From: CAYFRC01 sp050946115
GTDB taxonomy: Bacteria; Bacillota; Clostridia; Christensenellales; Aristaeellaceae
Length of the DNA: 64,000 nt
Reading direction: 5' to 3'
Assembly: GCA_050946115.1 (NCBI GenBank)
Contig: JBMNUF010000001.1
Span: 62,001 to 126,000 of the forward strand
Below the pieces are notes generated by a model, which saw nothing but the letters and a program-made list of their open reading frames with translations, did not search any database and was not told where the DNA came from. Position 1 is the stretch's first letter. Every line of letters begins with the position of its first letter. Shown piece after piece: positions 36,518 to 44,568 of the stretch. The position numbers and the translations under genes were made by a program.

Positions 36518-36796
36518 ATGGCTCGTCAGCAAGAGGAAACCATGCATGTTTCCACCGGCAACTGGTACTTTACGATCTTGCTTTCCGCGATCCCCGTCGT
36601 CAATATCATCATGGCCATCGTATGGGTCTGCGGCGGCAAGACGCCGTCCAAGAGGCATTACGGCGCGGCGCTGTTGATCTTCCACATCATCCTCTTGGTG
36701 CTCACGTTCATCTCGCTCGTATCCTTCGGCCCGCAGACGCTGAAGGCCGTGGAGAACATCAACGCATGGCTGCACAAGGTGTTGGGCGCTGCATAA
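36518..36796 (+). CDS. Small two-helix membrane protein, unknown function
   Basis: 92 residues. A short polar N-terminus (MARQQEETMHVSTGNW) precedes two hydrophobic helices (about 16-37 and 51-71) separated by CGGKTPSKRHYG, then a short amphipathic tail. Strong promoter and RBS (GGAGG) of its own show it is a real, well-expressed gene. No family is recognised. Confidence 0.8.
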   Translation: MARQQEETMHVSTGNWYFTILLSAIPVVNIIMAIVWVCGGKTPSKRHYGAALLIFHIILLVLTFISLVSFGPQTLKAVENINAWLHKVLGAA

Positions 36797-36812
36797 ATTA
36801 ACGGGCGCACGG

Positions 36813-36841
36813 TTGACTTTTTTCGCCGGTTCCTGTATCGT
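36813..36841 (+). promoter_or_regulatory. Promoter of tRNA-Arg(CCG)
   Basis: TTGACT (36813-36818) and TATCGT (36836-36841), 17-bp spacing, 13 bp before the mature tRNA. Confidence 0.65.
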
Positions 36842-36854
36842 ATACAGGTGCCGT

Positions 36855-36927
36855 GCGCCCGTAGCTCAGTGGATAGAGTGTTCGACTCCGACTCGAAAGA
36901 CCGTGGGTTCAAATCCCGCCGGGCGCG
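36855..36927 (+). tRNA. tRNA-Arg (CCG)
   Basis: Full cloverleaf: acceptor GCGCCCG/CGGGCGC, D-arm with AGTGGATA, anticodon stem TTCGA/TCGAA around loop CTCCGAC (anticodon CCG), TpsiC GGTTCAAAT. CCA is not encoded. Reads CGG codons. Confidence 0.95.
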
Positions 36928-36938
36928 TGAACTGAAAA

Positions 36939-36973
36939 GGCATGTCGCATTTTGCCTGCGACATGCCTTTTTT
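36939..36973. terminator. Terminator after tRNA-Arg, also for the MATE gene
   Basis: Stem GGCATGTCGCA (36939-36949) pairs with TGCGACATGCC (36957-36967), followed by six T. On the minus strand it ends in TTTT, so it can serve the convergent MATE gene as well. Confidence 0.85.
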
Positions 36974-36980
36974 GTTCCGT

Positions 36981-38393
36981 TTACAGCCTGATATTCAGCC
37001 ACTTTCCCTGTTTGATGCGGCGGTACAGCAGGTATTCCCGCACAAAGGCGTCCAACACGAACGCGATCCACGGCCCCGTCACGGACAGCATCGCCATCGG
37101 CAGAAGGCCGTTTAACGGGTAGCAGAAAAGATACGTGCAAAGGGGCCGCAAAATGGTGACGCTGATGAGCGAGCACATCGCGACATAGCGCACATCGCCC
37201 GCACCCCTCAGGCACCCCGAGAACACGACGCGCCCGTTCTGCGGCAAAATGCCCGTTATGATGACCAGAAACGCGAGCATGGCGTCCGCTATGATCTCGG
37301 GCTCCTTGGTAAAGAACAGCGCGATCTGCCGCCTTCCGAAGAGGATGACGAGCATCAGCAGCACCGACGAAACGATCGACAGCTTGCGCGATATCTGCAC
37401 GTTCGCCTGCGCGAGGTCCTTGCGCTTTGCGCCCAACGACTGCCCGACGAGCGTCGCGCCCGCGATGCCCAGTCCGTCGCCGAGCGTGAAGGAGAGCGAG
37501 GTCGTCTGGCTCACGATCTGATAGGTCGCAAGCGCCGCCGTGCCGTTTCCCGCCACCAATTTCGTATTCAGAAAAAACCCCGCGCGAAGGCACGCGCCCT
37601 CGACCATCGAGGAGGAGCCGATGCGCAACAGACCGCGAAGCGTCTCCCTGTCAAAGCGCGGCGCCGACGGGCGGAAGTGCAAAAATCCGTCGCCCTGTAT
37701 CGCAAACCAAAACGCGATGCCCGCGCCGACGATCGTGCCGCACAATGTCGCGATCGCCGCGCCCTTTACGCCCAGCGCCGGGAAACCCCAGTGCCCCTCG
37801 ATGAGGCCGTAATTCAAAAACACGTTGACCAGATTCGCCGTGATGTTCGCGACCATGGTGATTCGCGTCTGCCCGACGGCGCGCATGCCTGCGCACAGGC
37901 AGAGCGACCACGAATTGAACAGGAACCCCAAGGAGACCACCTGAAAATACTCCGTCGCCCACAAAAGCGTGTCCTCGTTCGCGCCCGCCATGCGCATGAA
38001 AGGCTCCGCGAAGAAGTAGCCGATTAGCGTCGTGAGGATGCCGAGCGCGGTCACCAGATACATGGACTGCGCCAGGACGCTGTTGGCGGACGCGCGGTTA
38101 TCCTCGCCCTTGCGCCGCGCGATGAGCGCAGTCGTCCCGACGCAGAGCGACTGCGCGAGGAGGAGTAATATCATGCGCGGCTGCGTCGTGATCCCCACCG
38201 CCGCGATCGCGCCGGAGCCAAGTTTGCCGACCATCGCAGTATCCACCGAGCCGATGATCGAAATCAGCGCGCCCTCGACCGTCGCCGGCCACGCGATGGC
38301 TATATTTTGCCTATACAACTCCTGAACGGGCGGCGCGTCCTCCTGAAAGTCGATCCCCCGAAGCGCAAACAGCCTTTTCACAAAATCGGGCAA
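36981..38393 (-). CDS. MATE-family efflux transporter
   Basis: 470 residues with twelve predicted membrane helices in two related halves. The family's start region IAWPATVEGALISIIGSVDTAMVG and the later VGQSLGAKRKDLA are visible. It exports cationic compounds with Na+ or H+. The start is TTG 38393, preceded by AAGGAGATGAGAAGGA. It has its own promoter and is divergent from the MBL gene. Confidence 0.92.
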   Translation of the reverse strand: MPDFVKRLFALRGIDFQEDAPPVQELYRQNIAIAWPATVEGALISIIGSVDTAMVGKLGSGAIAAVGITTQPRMILLLLAQSLCVGTTALIARRKGEDNRASANSVLAQSMYLVTALGILTTLIGYFFAEPFMRMAGANEDTLLWATEYFQVVSLGFLFNSWSLCLCAGMRAVGQTRITMVANITANLVNVFLNYGLIEGHWGFPALGVKGAAIATLCGTIVGAGIAFWFAIQGDGFLHFRPSAPRFDRETLRGLLRIGSSSMVEGACLRAGFFLNTKLVAGNGTAALATYQIVSQTTSLSFTLGDGLGIAGATLVGQSLGAKRKDLAQANVQISRKLSIVSSVLLMLVILFGRRQIALFFTKEPEIIADAMLAFLVIITGILPQNGRVVFSGCLRGAGDVRYVAMCSLISVTILRPLCTYLFCYPLNGLLPMAMLSVTGPWIAFVLDAFVREYLLYRRIKQGKWLNIRL

Positions 38394-38416
38394 TCCTTCT
38401 CATCTCCTTTCCCTCG

Positions 38417-38445
38417 ATTATACCCTCTGTTTCCGCCGAATGCAA
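38417..38445 (-). promoter_or_regulatory. Promoter of the MATE gene
   Basis: Minus-strand TTGCAT (38440-38445) and TATAAT (38417-38422), 17-bp spacing, 24 bp before the TTG start. Confidence 0.75.
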
Positions 38446-38469
38446 GTGTTACGCGCAAAAAACACATCC

Positions 38470-38498
38470 TTGACAGAATGCGCGCGTTCGTATATACT
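38470..38498 (+). promoter_or_regulatory. Promoter of the MBL-fold hydrolase gene
   Basis: TTGACA (38470-38475) and TATACT (38493-38498), 17-bp spacing, 38 bp before the gene. Confidence 0.8.
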
Positions 38499-38535
38499 CG
38501 GGTCGGTCAATAAAAAAGAGAAGGAAGGCGCAAGT

Positions 38536-39267
38536 ATGCAGATTACCTTTTTGGGCAGCAGCCACGGCGTACCCGAGCCGAACCGCAAATTCTCCTGCGC
38601 GCTCGTCGAAGTCGGGGAAAAGAAATACCTCGTCGATGCGGGCTGCGACCCCATGCCCGAGCTCATCAACCGAAACATCCATCCCGACGAGATCAACGCG
38701 ATCTTCATCACCCATGCGCACGGTGACCATTCAAACGGGCTCGTGCCGTTTGTAAACCTGTGCAGTTGGTATTTCGTCCATGCCGACCCGGAGATCTTCC
38801 TTCCAGAACCTGAACTCAAAGACGCATTGCGCGCATGGATGAAGGCGGCGCGCGACGATCTGCGCGAGAGCATCCGCTTTACGCAGATTCGGGAGGGCGT
38901 ACTCTATTCCGACGGCGCGCTCAAGGTCACAGCTCTTCGCACGCAGCACATCGAACGCGCCTACGCCTTCCTTTTGGAAGCCGAGGGGAAGAAGGTTCTC
39001 TTTACCGGCGACATGAAGCACGCGGACGGCCCGATTGCCGACTATGTGCGCTTCGTAACGGAAGACGGCTACGATCTCGTCGTCGCGGAATGCGCGCATT
39101 TCGAGGCGGACCTCTATCTGGAGCCGCTGCGCAGGCATCCGCCGAAGAAATTCTGCTTCAATCACTATTCCCCGCGCTTTCTCGAAAGCTGCTGCCGGGT
39201 GAAACGCCTGCTGGACGGCGAGATCCCCGTCGAGTTCGCGACAGACGGATATACCATCCGCCTGTAA
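38536..39267 (+). CDS. MBL-fold metal-dependent hydrolase
   Basis: 243-residue metallo-beta-lactamase-fold enzyme. The metal site HxHxDH is THAHGDHSNG; further ligands are in FTGDMKHAD and the C-terminal His of NHYSPRF. GSSHGVPEPNRKFSCALVEV is typical of the phosphodiesterase-like branch (PhnP/RNase Z relatives). Cytosolic, substrate unknown. ATG 38536 follows AAGGAAGG. Confidence 0.88.
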   Translation: MQITFLGSSHGVPEPNRKFSCALVEVGEKKYLVDAGCDPMPELINRNIHPDEINAIFITHAHGDHSNGLVPFVNLCSWYFVHADPEIFLPEPELKDALRAWMKAARDDLRESIRFTQIREGVLYSDGALKVTALRTQHIERAYAFLLEAEGKKVLFTGDMKHADGPIADYVRFVTEDGYDLVVAECAHFEADLYLEPLRRHPPKKFCFNHYSPRFLESCCRVKRLLDGEIPVEFATDGYTIRL

Positions 39268-39302
39268 AATCGCTTTCGCATAGATTTTTAACGCGCCGCA
39301 AA

Positions 39303-39332
39303 CGCGCTGCACCATGCAGCGCGCTTTGTTTT
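39303..39332 (+). terminator. Terminator after the MBL gene
   Basis: Stem CGCGCTGCA (39303-39311) pairs with TGCAGCGCG (39315-39323), then TTTGTTTT. Confidence 0.75.
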
Positions 39333-39376
39333 ATGAGATAATGAGAAGCACTGCAAAAACAAGGAGTTGATATTCG

Positions 39377-40915
39377 GTGAAAAGGCTCGTCTGCCTTCTT
39401 TTGATACTCTGCATCGCGCTTTCCGGCGTGCCCGCCCTTGCCGTCGTCAGACCCGCCTCTTCTTCCGAATCGCTCGTGGGAAGCAGAACGGAGGACGCGC
39501 AGGAAGCGACAAGCGCCGCCCGGGAGGACACATCCGACGATATATCCGAAGAGGAGCCGGACGAGGACGCGATCGCGACCTATCCCGAGCTTCAGCGCGG
39601 CATGAAGGGCGACGAAGTGTCCAAACTGCAGGCGCGCCTTGCGGAACTCGGCATATATACGCATTCCGTCGACGGCGATTACGGCAAGAAGACGCAGGCC
39701 GCTGTCGCAGAGTACATCGCGCTGCTTCGGTCGCTGGGCGTCGACGTCGCGGGCGACGGCAGTATCGCGTCCGTAAAGGTGCAGGCGATCTTATACAACA
39801 CAGGCTTCAGCTATTATTCGGACGACATCGCCGACCCGTCCGACAATATGCGCGCGCTGTATCTGGAGCGCATGCTGCAAAACCTCAATTACCTCGACCG
39901 CGAGCCGAATACGACGCTCGATTCCGACACCAAAGAATCGCTTCTGCTGCTGCAAAAAACGCACGGACTCCCGGAAACGGGCGAAGGTGACGCACAGACG
40001 CTCGACCTTCTCACTTCCGGTACGGCGAAGCGCAGCGACGCTCCCGCGCCGGTTCGACTCGCGGAGGGCGACAAAAACCAGGCGGTTCTGCGCGTGCAGA
40101 AGGTGCTGATCCGGCTCGGGCTGTTCCGCGCGCCCGTCACGGGCAGGTACGACGATGCGACGGTTGACGCGCTTGCAGCCGCGGCGGATTTTGTTCCGAT
40201 CTCCGACGCCACGGGAAAGACCTGCGATATTCCGACGCAAAAGCGCCTTCAGACCGCGAAGATCGACCCCTATAAGCAGGATCTGTCCAAAAGCTCGAGC
40301 GGAGACGAAGTGAAGCGCCTGCAAAGGCGGTTGCATTCGCTCGGCTTTCTCCCAAGAGCCAATATCGGCGGCAAGTATCACGCAAAGACCGTCTCCGCGG
40401 TCAAGGCGTTTCAGGGAGCCAACGGGCTCTCGAAGACCGGCGCCGCCGACAGAGAGACGCAGCTTCGCCTGTATTCCGATGCCGCCATGCCCCACCCTGA
40501 GCCCTATCGCATCGTCGTCTCCATAGACGACCAAATGGTCTACGCCTACGAAATCGGTTCCGACGCTTCGCTCACCCTCGTGCGCGAAATGATCTGCTCG
40601 ACGGGGCTGTACGACACCACGCCCACCGGCGTCTTCACCGCGACGCGGCGCGCCAACAGGTGGCACCGTTTTAACGATTACTTCTGCTGGGCGCAGTATT
40701 CCTACAGCATCTCGGGCGATATCATGTTTCACTCGGTTCTGTATAACGACCGGAACGAAAAGACCCTCATCAAATCCTCCGAGCGCTATCTCGGCAGAAA
40801 GGCCTCGCACGGCTGCATCCGCCTGAAGGTCGAGGATGCGAAGTGGATCTTCGAAAACTGCAAAAGCGGCACTACCGTCGAAATCCGCTATCCGAGCTGC
40901 AAAAACGGGTACTGA
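39377..40915 (+). CDS. Exported L,D-transpeptidase with peptidoglycan-binding modules
   Basis: 512 residues. Signal peptide VKRLVCLLLILCIALSGVPALA, then an acidic Ser/Glu-rich linker (about 25-58). Peptidoglycan-binding-1 modules follow (LQRGMKGDEVSKLQARL near 63, LAEGDKNQAVLRVQKVL near 230, SSGDEVKRLQRRLHSLG near 310). A C-terminal YkuD catalytic domain has SHGCIRL with nucleophile Cys480. It would crosslink or edit the cell wall from outside. The start is GTG 39377, with AAGGAG 10 bp upstream. Confidence 0.93.
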   Translation: MKRLVCLLLILCIALSGVPALAVVRPASSSESLVGSRTEDAQEATSAAREDTSDDISEEEPDEDAIATYPELQRGMKGDEVSKLQARLAELGIYTHSVDGDYGKKTQAAVAEYIALLRSLGVDVAGDGSIASVKVQAILYNTGFSYYSDDIADPSDNMRALYLERMLQNLNYLDREPNTTLDSDTKESLLLLQKTHGLPETGEGDAQTLDLLTSGTAKRSDAPAPVRLAEGDKNQAVLRVQKVLIRLGLFRAPVTGRYDDATVDALAAAADFVPISDATGKTCDIPTQKRLQTAKIDPYKQDLSKSSSGDEVKRLQRRLHSLGFLPRANIGGKYHAKTVSAVKAFQGANGLSKTGAADRETQLRLYSDAAMPHPEPYRIVVSIDDQMVYAYEIGSDASLTLVREMICSTGLYDTTPTGVFTATRRANRWHRFNDYFCWAQYSYSISGDIMFHSVLYNDRNEKTLIKSSERYLGRKASHGCIRLKVEDAKWIFENCKSGTTVEIRYPSCKNGY

Positions 40916-40941
40916 AACCCGCCCCTTCCCGTTGTCAATCC

Positions 40942-40981
40942 CCCGCCTGCTTTCGCGTGCAAAAGCAGGCGGGATATTTTC
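40942..40981 (+). terminator. Terminator after the L,D-transpeptidase gene
   Basis: Stem CCCGCCTGCTTT (40942-40953) pairs with AAAGCAGGCGGG (40962-40973), followed by ATATTTTCTTT. Confidence 0.8.
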
Positions 40982-41011
40982 TTTGCGATAGCAGATTGCA
41001 CACTCGCGCCG

Positions 41012-41040
41012 TTGACAGATGCGGCTACATATGATAAAAT
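41012..41040 (+). promoter_or_regulatory. Extended -10 promoter of the duplicated-domain gene
   Basis: TTGACA (41012-41017) and TAAAAT (41035-41040), 17-bp spacing, with an upstream TG giving an extended -10. It predicts a leader of about 200 nt. Confidence 0.75.
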
Positions 41041-41046
41041 ACGGTT

Positions 41047-41244
41047 ACATAAAATCACATTGAAATAACATCTTCACATGAAAAACCGTTTGTCGCACCA
41101 TGCGATCGCCTATGCCGCGGTAAAACGGCCGCAAAGGAGGGCAGAGCCGAAACCATATGAAAAACGGCATGCGATGTGGGTGTGGCATTTGATGGCGCTC
41201 ACCGTGAGTACGTGAGCGCGCAATAAGAAGGGATGGCGTGACAA
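41047..41244 (+). other. Long untranslated leader with stem-loops
   Basis: About 200 nt lie between the predicted start of transcription and ATG 41245 with no credible coding frame. A stem GCGCTCAC (41195-41202) / GTGAGCGC (41212-41219) with a nine-base loop ends just before the RBS AGAAGGGA, placing it where it could gate translation. No known riboswitch class was recognised. Confidence 0.45.
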
Positions 41245-42528
41245 ATGAAACGAATCGTATCGATACTGCTTATAATCGCCCTGCTTGGTTCGATTCCGCT
41301 TTCCGCCCGCGGCGATACGACGACATTTGCGGGCGTGGTGCAGGGAATCGACGGCGAGGCGATCACCGTGGAGGACACATGGGGCGCGGTGTGGACGTTT
41401 TTCTTTAATGAATACGCGCCGCGCTCGGAACTGCCCGAGGACATCGAGATCGGTTCCTCCGTGATCGTGGAATACGCGGGCGAGATGAACGAATACGGCC
41501 AACTGCTGGATCAACCCTTTGTCATTTACGCTGCGCCGCAAACGATCACATTTGAAGGTGTGGTGCGGGGAATTGACGGAGAGGCGATTGCCGTGGAAGA
41601 TGCGTGGGGCGTCGTGTGGACGTTTTTCTTTAACGAATACGCACCCCGCTCAGAGTTGCCCGAGGATATCGAGATCGGTTCCTCCGTAACTGTGAAATAC
41701 GCGGGCGAGATGAACGAATACGGCCAACTGCTGGATCAGCCCTTTGTCATTCGCGCGGAAGAGCCTGCCGAGCCGTTTACGCCCATATTGATCCTGCGCG
41801 CAACCGACATGTTCAGCGTCATGGTGCCCGCAGGCTGGGAGATACAGACCATGGGGCAGTACTCCGCGATCGGAATCCGCATGTTCGACCCCGAAGCCCC
41901 GGAGTACGAGATATTCTACTACAGCATGCTCTACCCGTTCAACAAGAGTCAGGCCGCCAAGGACTGGCTTGCGGAAAACGCCAACGAAAATAATCCCTAT
42001 GGATGGTACGCGAGCGCACCGGTAATCAGGCCCGGGTATGGCGAGGACCTGTTTACCGAGTGGAACCGCTTCGCCGACGCCGGAACCATGCCGGGTTTCA
42101 CCTTTCCCGAGTTAAACGACGTAACGGTGCTGGATGTACTGCCGTATGATACATATCTTTCCGGCATGACGCTTAAGAGCGCGCTCGTCCACGCCGAATT
42201 TTGGTCCGCGAGCGGCACGGCATGTGCGGGCAATTTCGGCGTCACGCTGGTATCCGGCGGTTCCTACGATTTGGACGGCGTGGATATGATGCCGCTGACG
42301 GCCGTGTGCGTTTCGGGCATCGTCGCGCCCAAGGGCATGTTCCCGGAGGCGGAGCCTGTGCTCGCAAGGGTTCTGTGTTCCCTCGGTTTCTCGGAAAAGT
42401 ATGTCTCGGAGGCGAACATCTACGCAAATGCCGAAGGGGAGGTTCCCATGGCGACCACATCCGAACACCGGCAGACGTGTACGAACCAAAACGCCGCGTG
42501 GGCCATGCGGGATATGTCCGCGCAATAA
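41245..42528 (+). CDS. Exported protein with an internal 70-residue duplication
   Basis: 427 residues. Signal peptide MKRIVSILLIIALLGSIPLSARG. Residues 27-96 and 102-171 are near-identical copies of a beta-rich unit (GIDGEA, WTFFFNEYAPRSELPED, YAGEMNEYGQLLDQPFVI). A C-terminal half of about 250 residues follows that looks like an alpha/beta lipoprotein-associated domain (MFSVMVPAGWEIQT, KSQAAKDWLAEN). No lipobox. Neither half gives a function. The repeats are also similar at DNA level, so the duplication is recent. Confidence 0.8.
   Translation: MKRIVSILLIIALLGSIPLSARGDTTTFAGVVQGIDGEAITVEDTWGAVWTFFFNEYAPRSELPEDIEIGSSVIVEYAGEMNEYGQLLDQPFVIYAAPQTITFEGVVRGIDGEAIAVEDAWGVVWTFFFNEYAPRSELPEDIEIGSSVTVKYAGEMNEYGQLLDQPFVIRAEEPAEPFTPILILRATDMFSVMVPAGWEIQTMGQYSAIGIRMFDPEAPEYEIFYYSMLYPFNKSQAAKDWLAENANENNPYGWYASAPVIRPGYGEDLFTEWNRFADAGTMPGFTFPELNDVTVLDVLPYDTYLSGMTLKSALVHAEFWSASGTACAGNFGVTLVSGGSYDLDGVDMMPLTAVCVSGIVAPKGMFPEAEPVLARVLCSLGFSEKYVSEANIYANAEGEVPMATTSEHRQTCTNQNAAWAMRDMSAQ
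41323..41757 (+). repeat. Intragenic tandem duplication, 225-bp period
   Basis: Two direct repeats, 41323-41532 and 41548-41757, differ by scattered, mostly silent substitutions. The second half of each unit is almost unchanged. Confidence 0.85.
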
Positions 42529-42622
42529 CGGCGCGCACTCTGCAATCCGTCGCCCTCATTTCCCGAAAGGCCGTTCGGCTTCCCTTTGTGAGGCCGACGG
42601 CAGATGATGCGACATCTTCTTT

Positions 42623-42666
42623 GCGCGGCGCATCCGATGCCTTGCAATCGGTCGGATACGCCGCGC
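42623..42666 (+). repeat. Inverted repeat in the gap before the tRNA cluster
   Basis: Arms GCGCGGCGCATCCGA (42623-42637) and TCGGATACGCCGCGC (42652-42666) pair with one mismatch. No T-run follows, so termination is doubtful. The rest of 42529-42712 shows no gene. Confidence 0.5.
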
Positions 42667-42712
42667 ATCGATTACGGCATTTGAAAAATGATTGTAAATA
42701 ACGAAAACCATA

Positions 42713-42741
42713 TGGACAAACAAAGGTTTTTATGGTACAAT
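42713..42741 (+). promoter_or_regulatory. Promoter of the six-tRNA cluster
   Basis: TGGACA (42713-42718) and TACAAT (42736-42741), 17-bp spacing, 40 bp before the first tRNA. Confidence 0.7.
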
Positions 42742-42780
42742 CTATATTCGTCAGCGGGATGCACCGTTTGACCCGCATGG

Positions 42781-42854
42781 GCGCCTGTAGCTCAGTTGGA
42801 TAGAGCAACAGCCTTCTAAGCTGTGGGTCAAGGGTTCGAGTCCCTTCGGGCGCG
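42781..42854 (+). tRNA. tRNA-Arg (TCT)
   Basis: Acceptor GCGCCTG/CGGGCGC, anticodon stem ACAGC/GCTGT around CTTCTAA (anticodon TCT), TpsiC GGTTCGAGT. CCA not encoded. Confidence 0.96.
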
Positions 42855-42864
42855 CCTTGTATAT

Positions 42865-42941
42865 GGTGGGTGTAGTTCAGTGGTTAGAGCGCCAGGTTGT
42901 GGCCCTGGAGATCGTGGGTTCAAATCCCATCACTCACCCCA
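42865..42941 (+). tRNA. tRNA-His (GTG)
   Basis: Anticodon stem CCAGG/CCTGG around TTGTGGC (anticodon GTG). An extra 5' G at 42865 faces C73, the identity element for HisRS. CCA is encoded (42939-42941). Confidence 0.96.
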
Positions 42942-42962
42942 TTTTCCCCTTCGCGCGTTTGT

Positions 42963-43038
42963 TGGGGCGTAGCCAAGAGGTAAAGGCACGAGACTTTGAC
43001 TCTCGCACACGCAGGTTCGAATCCCGCCGCCCCAGCCA
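42963..43038 (+). tRNA. tRNA-Gln (TTG)
   Basis: Acceptor TGGGGCG/CGCCCCA, anticodon stem CGAGA/TCTCG around CTTTGAC (anticodon TTG). CCA is encoded (43036-43038). Confidence 0.95.
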
Positions 43039-43041
43039 CCT

Positions 43042-43114
43042 GATCCATTAGCTCAGTCGGCAGAGCACCTGACTTTTAATCAGGGTGTCCGGGGTTCGAA
43101 TCCCCGATGGGTCA
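43042..43114 (+). tRNA. tRNA-Lys (TTT)
   Basis: Acceptor GATCCAT/ATGGGTC, anticodon stem CCTGA/TCAGG around CTTTTAA (anticodon TTT). CCA not encoded. Only 3 bp from the preceding tRNA. Confidence 0.95.
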
Positions 43115-43125
43115 TTTTTTCGTAG

Positions 43126-43207
43126 GCGGGCGTGGCGGAATTGGCAGACGCGTCGGATTTAGGTTCCGATACCGAGAGGCGTAAGAGTTCGAGTCTCTTC
43201 GTCCGCA
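43126..43207 (+). tRNA. tRNA-Leu (TAG)
   Basis: Class II tRNA with a variable arm (TACCGAGAGGCGT region). Acceptor GCGGGCG/CGTCCGC, anticodon stem TCGGA/TCCGA around TTTAGGT (anticodon TAG). CCA not encoded. Confidence 0.95.
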
Positions 43208-43216
43208 TAATCGAGT

Positions 43217-43289
43217 GCGGTAGTAGCTCAGTTGGTAGAGCGCCACCTTGCCAAGGTGGAGGTCGCGAGTCCGAGTCTCGTCTACCGCT
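43217..43289 (+). tRNA. tRNA-Gly (GCC)
   Basis: Acceptor GCGGTAG/CTACCGC, anticodon stem CCACC/GGTGG around TTGCCAA (anticodon GCC). The TpsiC arm reads AGTCCGAGT instead of the usual GTTCGA form. CCA not encoded. Confidence 0.93.
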
Positions 43290-43291
43290 TG

Positions 43292-43318
43292 AAGACCTTT
43301 CCACGCGAAAGGTCTTTT
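43292..43318 (+). terminator. Terminator after the tRNA cluster
   Basis: Stem AAGACCTTTC (43292-43301) pairs with GAAAGGTCTT (43307-43316), then a short T-run. The cca gene begins 24 bp further on with no visible promoter, so some read-through is likely. Confidence 0.75.
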
Positions 43319-43341
43319 GTCGTATTCGGGGGAATAGCACG

Positions 43342-44568
43342 ATGAAAGACATCGAAATGGCGCGGCGAATCGCCGAAAAAGTCGCAGATAAAGGCGGGCG
43401 CACATACTACGTCGGCGGCTGTGTGCGCGACGCGCTCTTACACATGGAAATCAAGGACGTCGATATCGAGGTGCACGGCATCGAGGTGCGCGCGCTCGAG
43501 GAGATTTTGGACGGCCTCGGCGAGCGGATCGCGATCGGTGCGTCCTTCGGCGTGTTTGGGCTCAGGCACTACGGGCTCGATATCGCAATGCCGCGCATGG
43601 AAAAGGCGACGGGGCGCAGGCATAAGGACTTCGCCGTATTCGTCGATCCGTTTATCGGTGCACAAAAGGCGGCACGGCGGCGCGATTTCACCATAAATGC
43701 CATGATGCAGGACGTCCTGACGGGCGAAGTCCTCGATTTCTATGGCGGAAGAGAGGATTTAGAGCGCGGCATCCTGCGCCATGTCAACGATCAATCGTTT
43801 GCGGAGGATGCACTGCGCGTGCTTCGGGCGGCGCAGTTCGCGGCGCGGTTCGGCTTTGCGGTCGCGGAGGAGACCGTGCGCCTCTGTTCTGCGATGGATC
43901 TTTCCGCGCTCGCACCCGAACGCGTGCAGGCGGAGACGGACAAGGCGCTTTTGAAGGCGGACGCGCCCTCCGTATATTTTGAAACGCTCAAAGCCATGCG
44001 GCAAACAGGTACGTGGTTCCCCGAAATCCATGCACTGTCCTCCGAGGCGTATGCAAAAACCATGCATACGCTCGATCGCGCGGCGGCGCTTAGCGAAAGC
44101 GCGGAATACAAAGAGGGCTTCATGGTCGCCGCGCTCTTTCTCGAATGCGAAAGCTTCGATACAAACACCCTCTGCCCCGAAGTCCGCCGCGCGAAATACG
44201 TCAAAAACATGGTTCCCCTTGCGACGCGCCCCGATGCGCTCGTCGCGCAAAGTGCAGACAAGGTCGAATTTATGCGCCTTTTCGATGCCTGTGTATCGCC
44301 CGAAGACCTGCTGCTGCTCGCCAGGGCGTCCCGCGAACGCGATTCACGGGATGTAGAGAGACATTTGGAGGATATGCTCGAGCAATATCACCTTCTGAAA
44401 GATACGAGGCAGGTCATGGGCGCGGATTTGGTCGGGCGCGGATTTGCGCCTTCGCCGCTTTTCAGCAGGGCGCTGTCCTTCGCGCACGACCTGTGGCTGC
44501 GCGGCGCTCCGTATGCGGAGGCACTGCGCGAGACGGTTTCATTTATGGAAAGGGGAGGCGAATCATAG
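43342..44568 (+). CDS. cca: CCA-adding tRNA nucleotidyltransferase (poly(A)-polymerase family)
   Basis: 408 residues. The class II nucleotidyltransferase head shows YYVGGCVRDALL and the catalytic DVDIEVHG; RRRDFTINAMM is the conserved basic motif, followed by the helical neck and body. It adds or repairs the 3' CCA of tRNA. Five of the seven tRNA genes in this window lack an encoded CCA, so the activity is needed. No HD domain is evident. ATG 43342 has GGGGGAA upstream. It shares one base with the next gene. Confidence 0.88.
   Translation: MKDIEMARRIAEKVADKGGRTYYVGGCVRDALLHMEIKDVDIEVHGIEVRALEEILDGLGERIAIGASFGVFGLRHYGLDIAMPRMEKATGRRHKDFAVFVDPFIGAQKAARRRDFTINAMMQDVLTGEVLDFYGGREDLERGILRHVNDQSFAEDALRVLRAAQFAARFGFAVAEETVRLCSAMDLSALAPERVQAETDKALLKADAPSVYFETLKAMRQTGTWFPEIHALSSEAYAKTMHTLDRAAALSESAEYKEGFMVAALFLECESFDTNTLCPEVRRAKYVKNMVPLATRPDALVAQSADKVEFMRLFDACVSPEDLLLLARASRERDSRDVERHLEDMLEQYHLLKDTRQVMGADLVGRGFAPSPLFSRALSFAHDLWLRGAPYAEALRETVSFMERGGES

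Noticed and set aside
41047..41244. Cyclic-di-GMP or similar riboswitch in the long leader
   Set aside because: A few motif-like bases (GCAAAGG) are present, but the conserved core and tetraloop-receptor elements are not.
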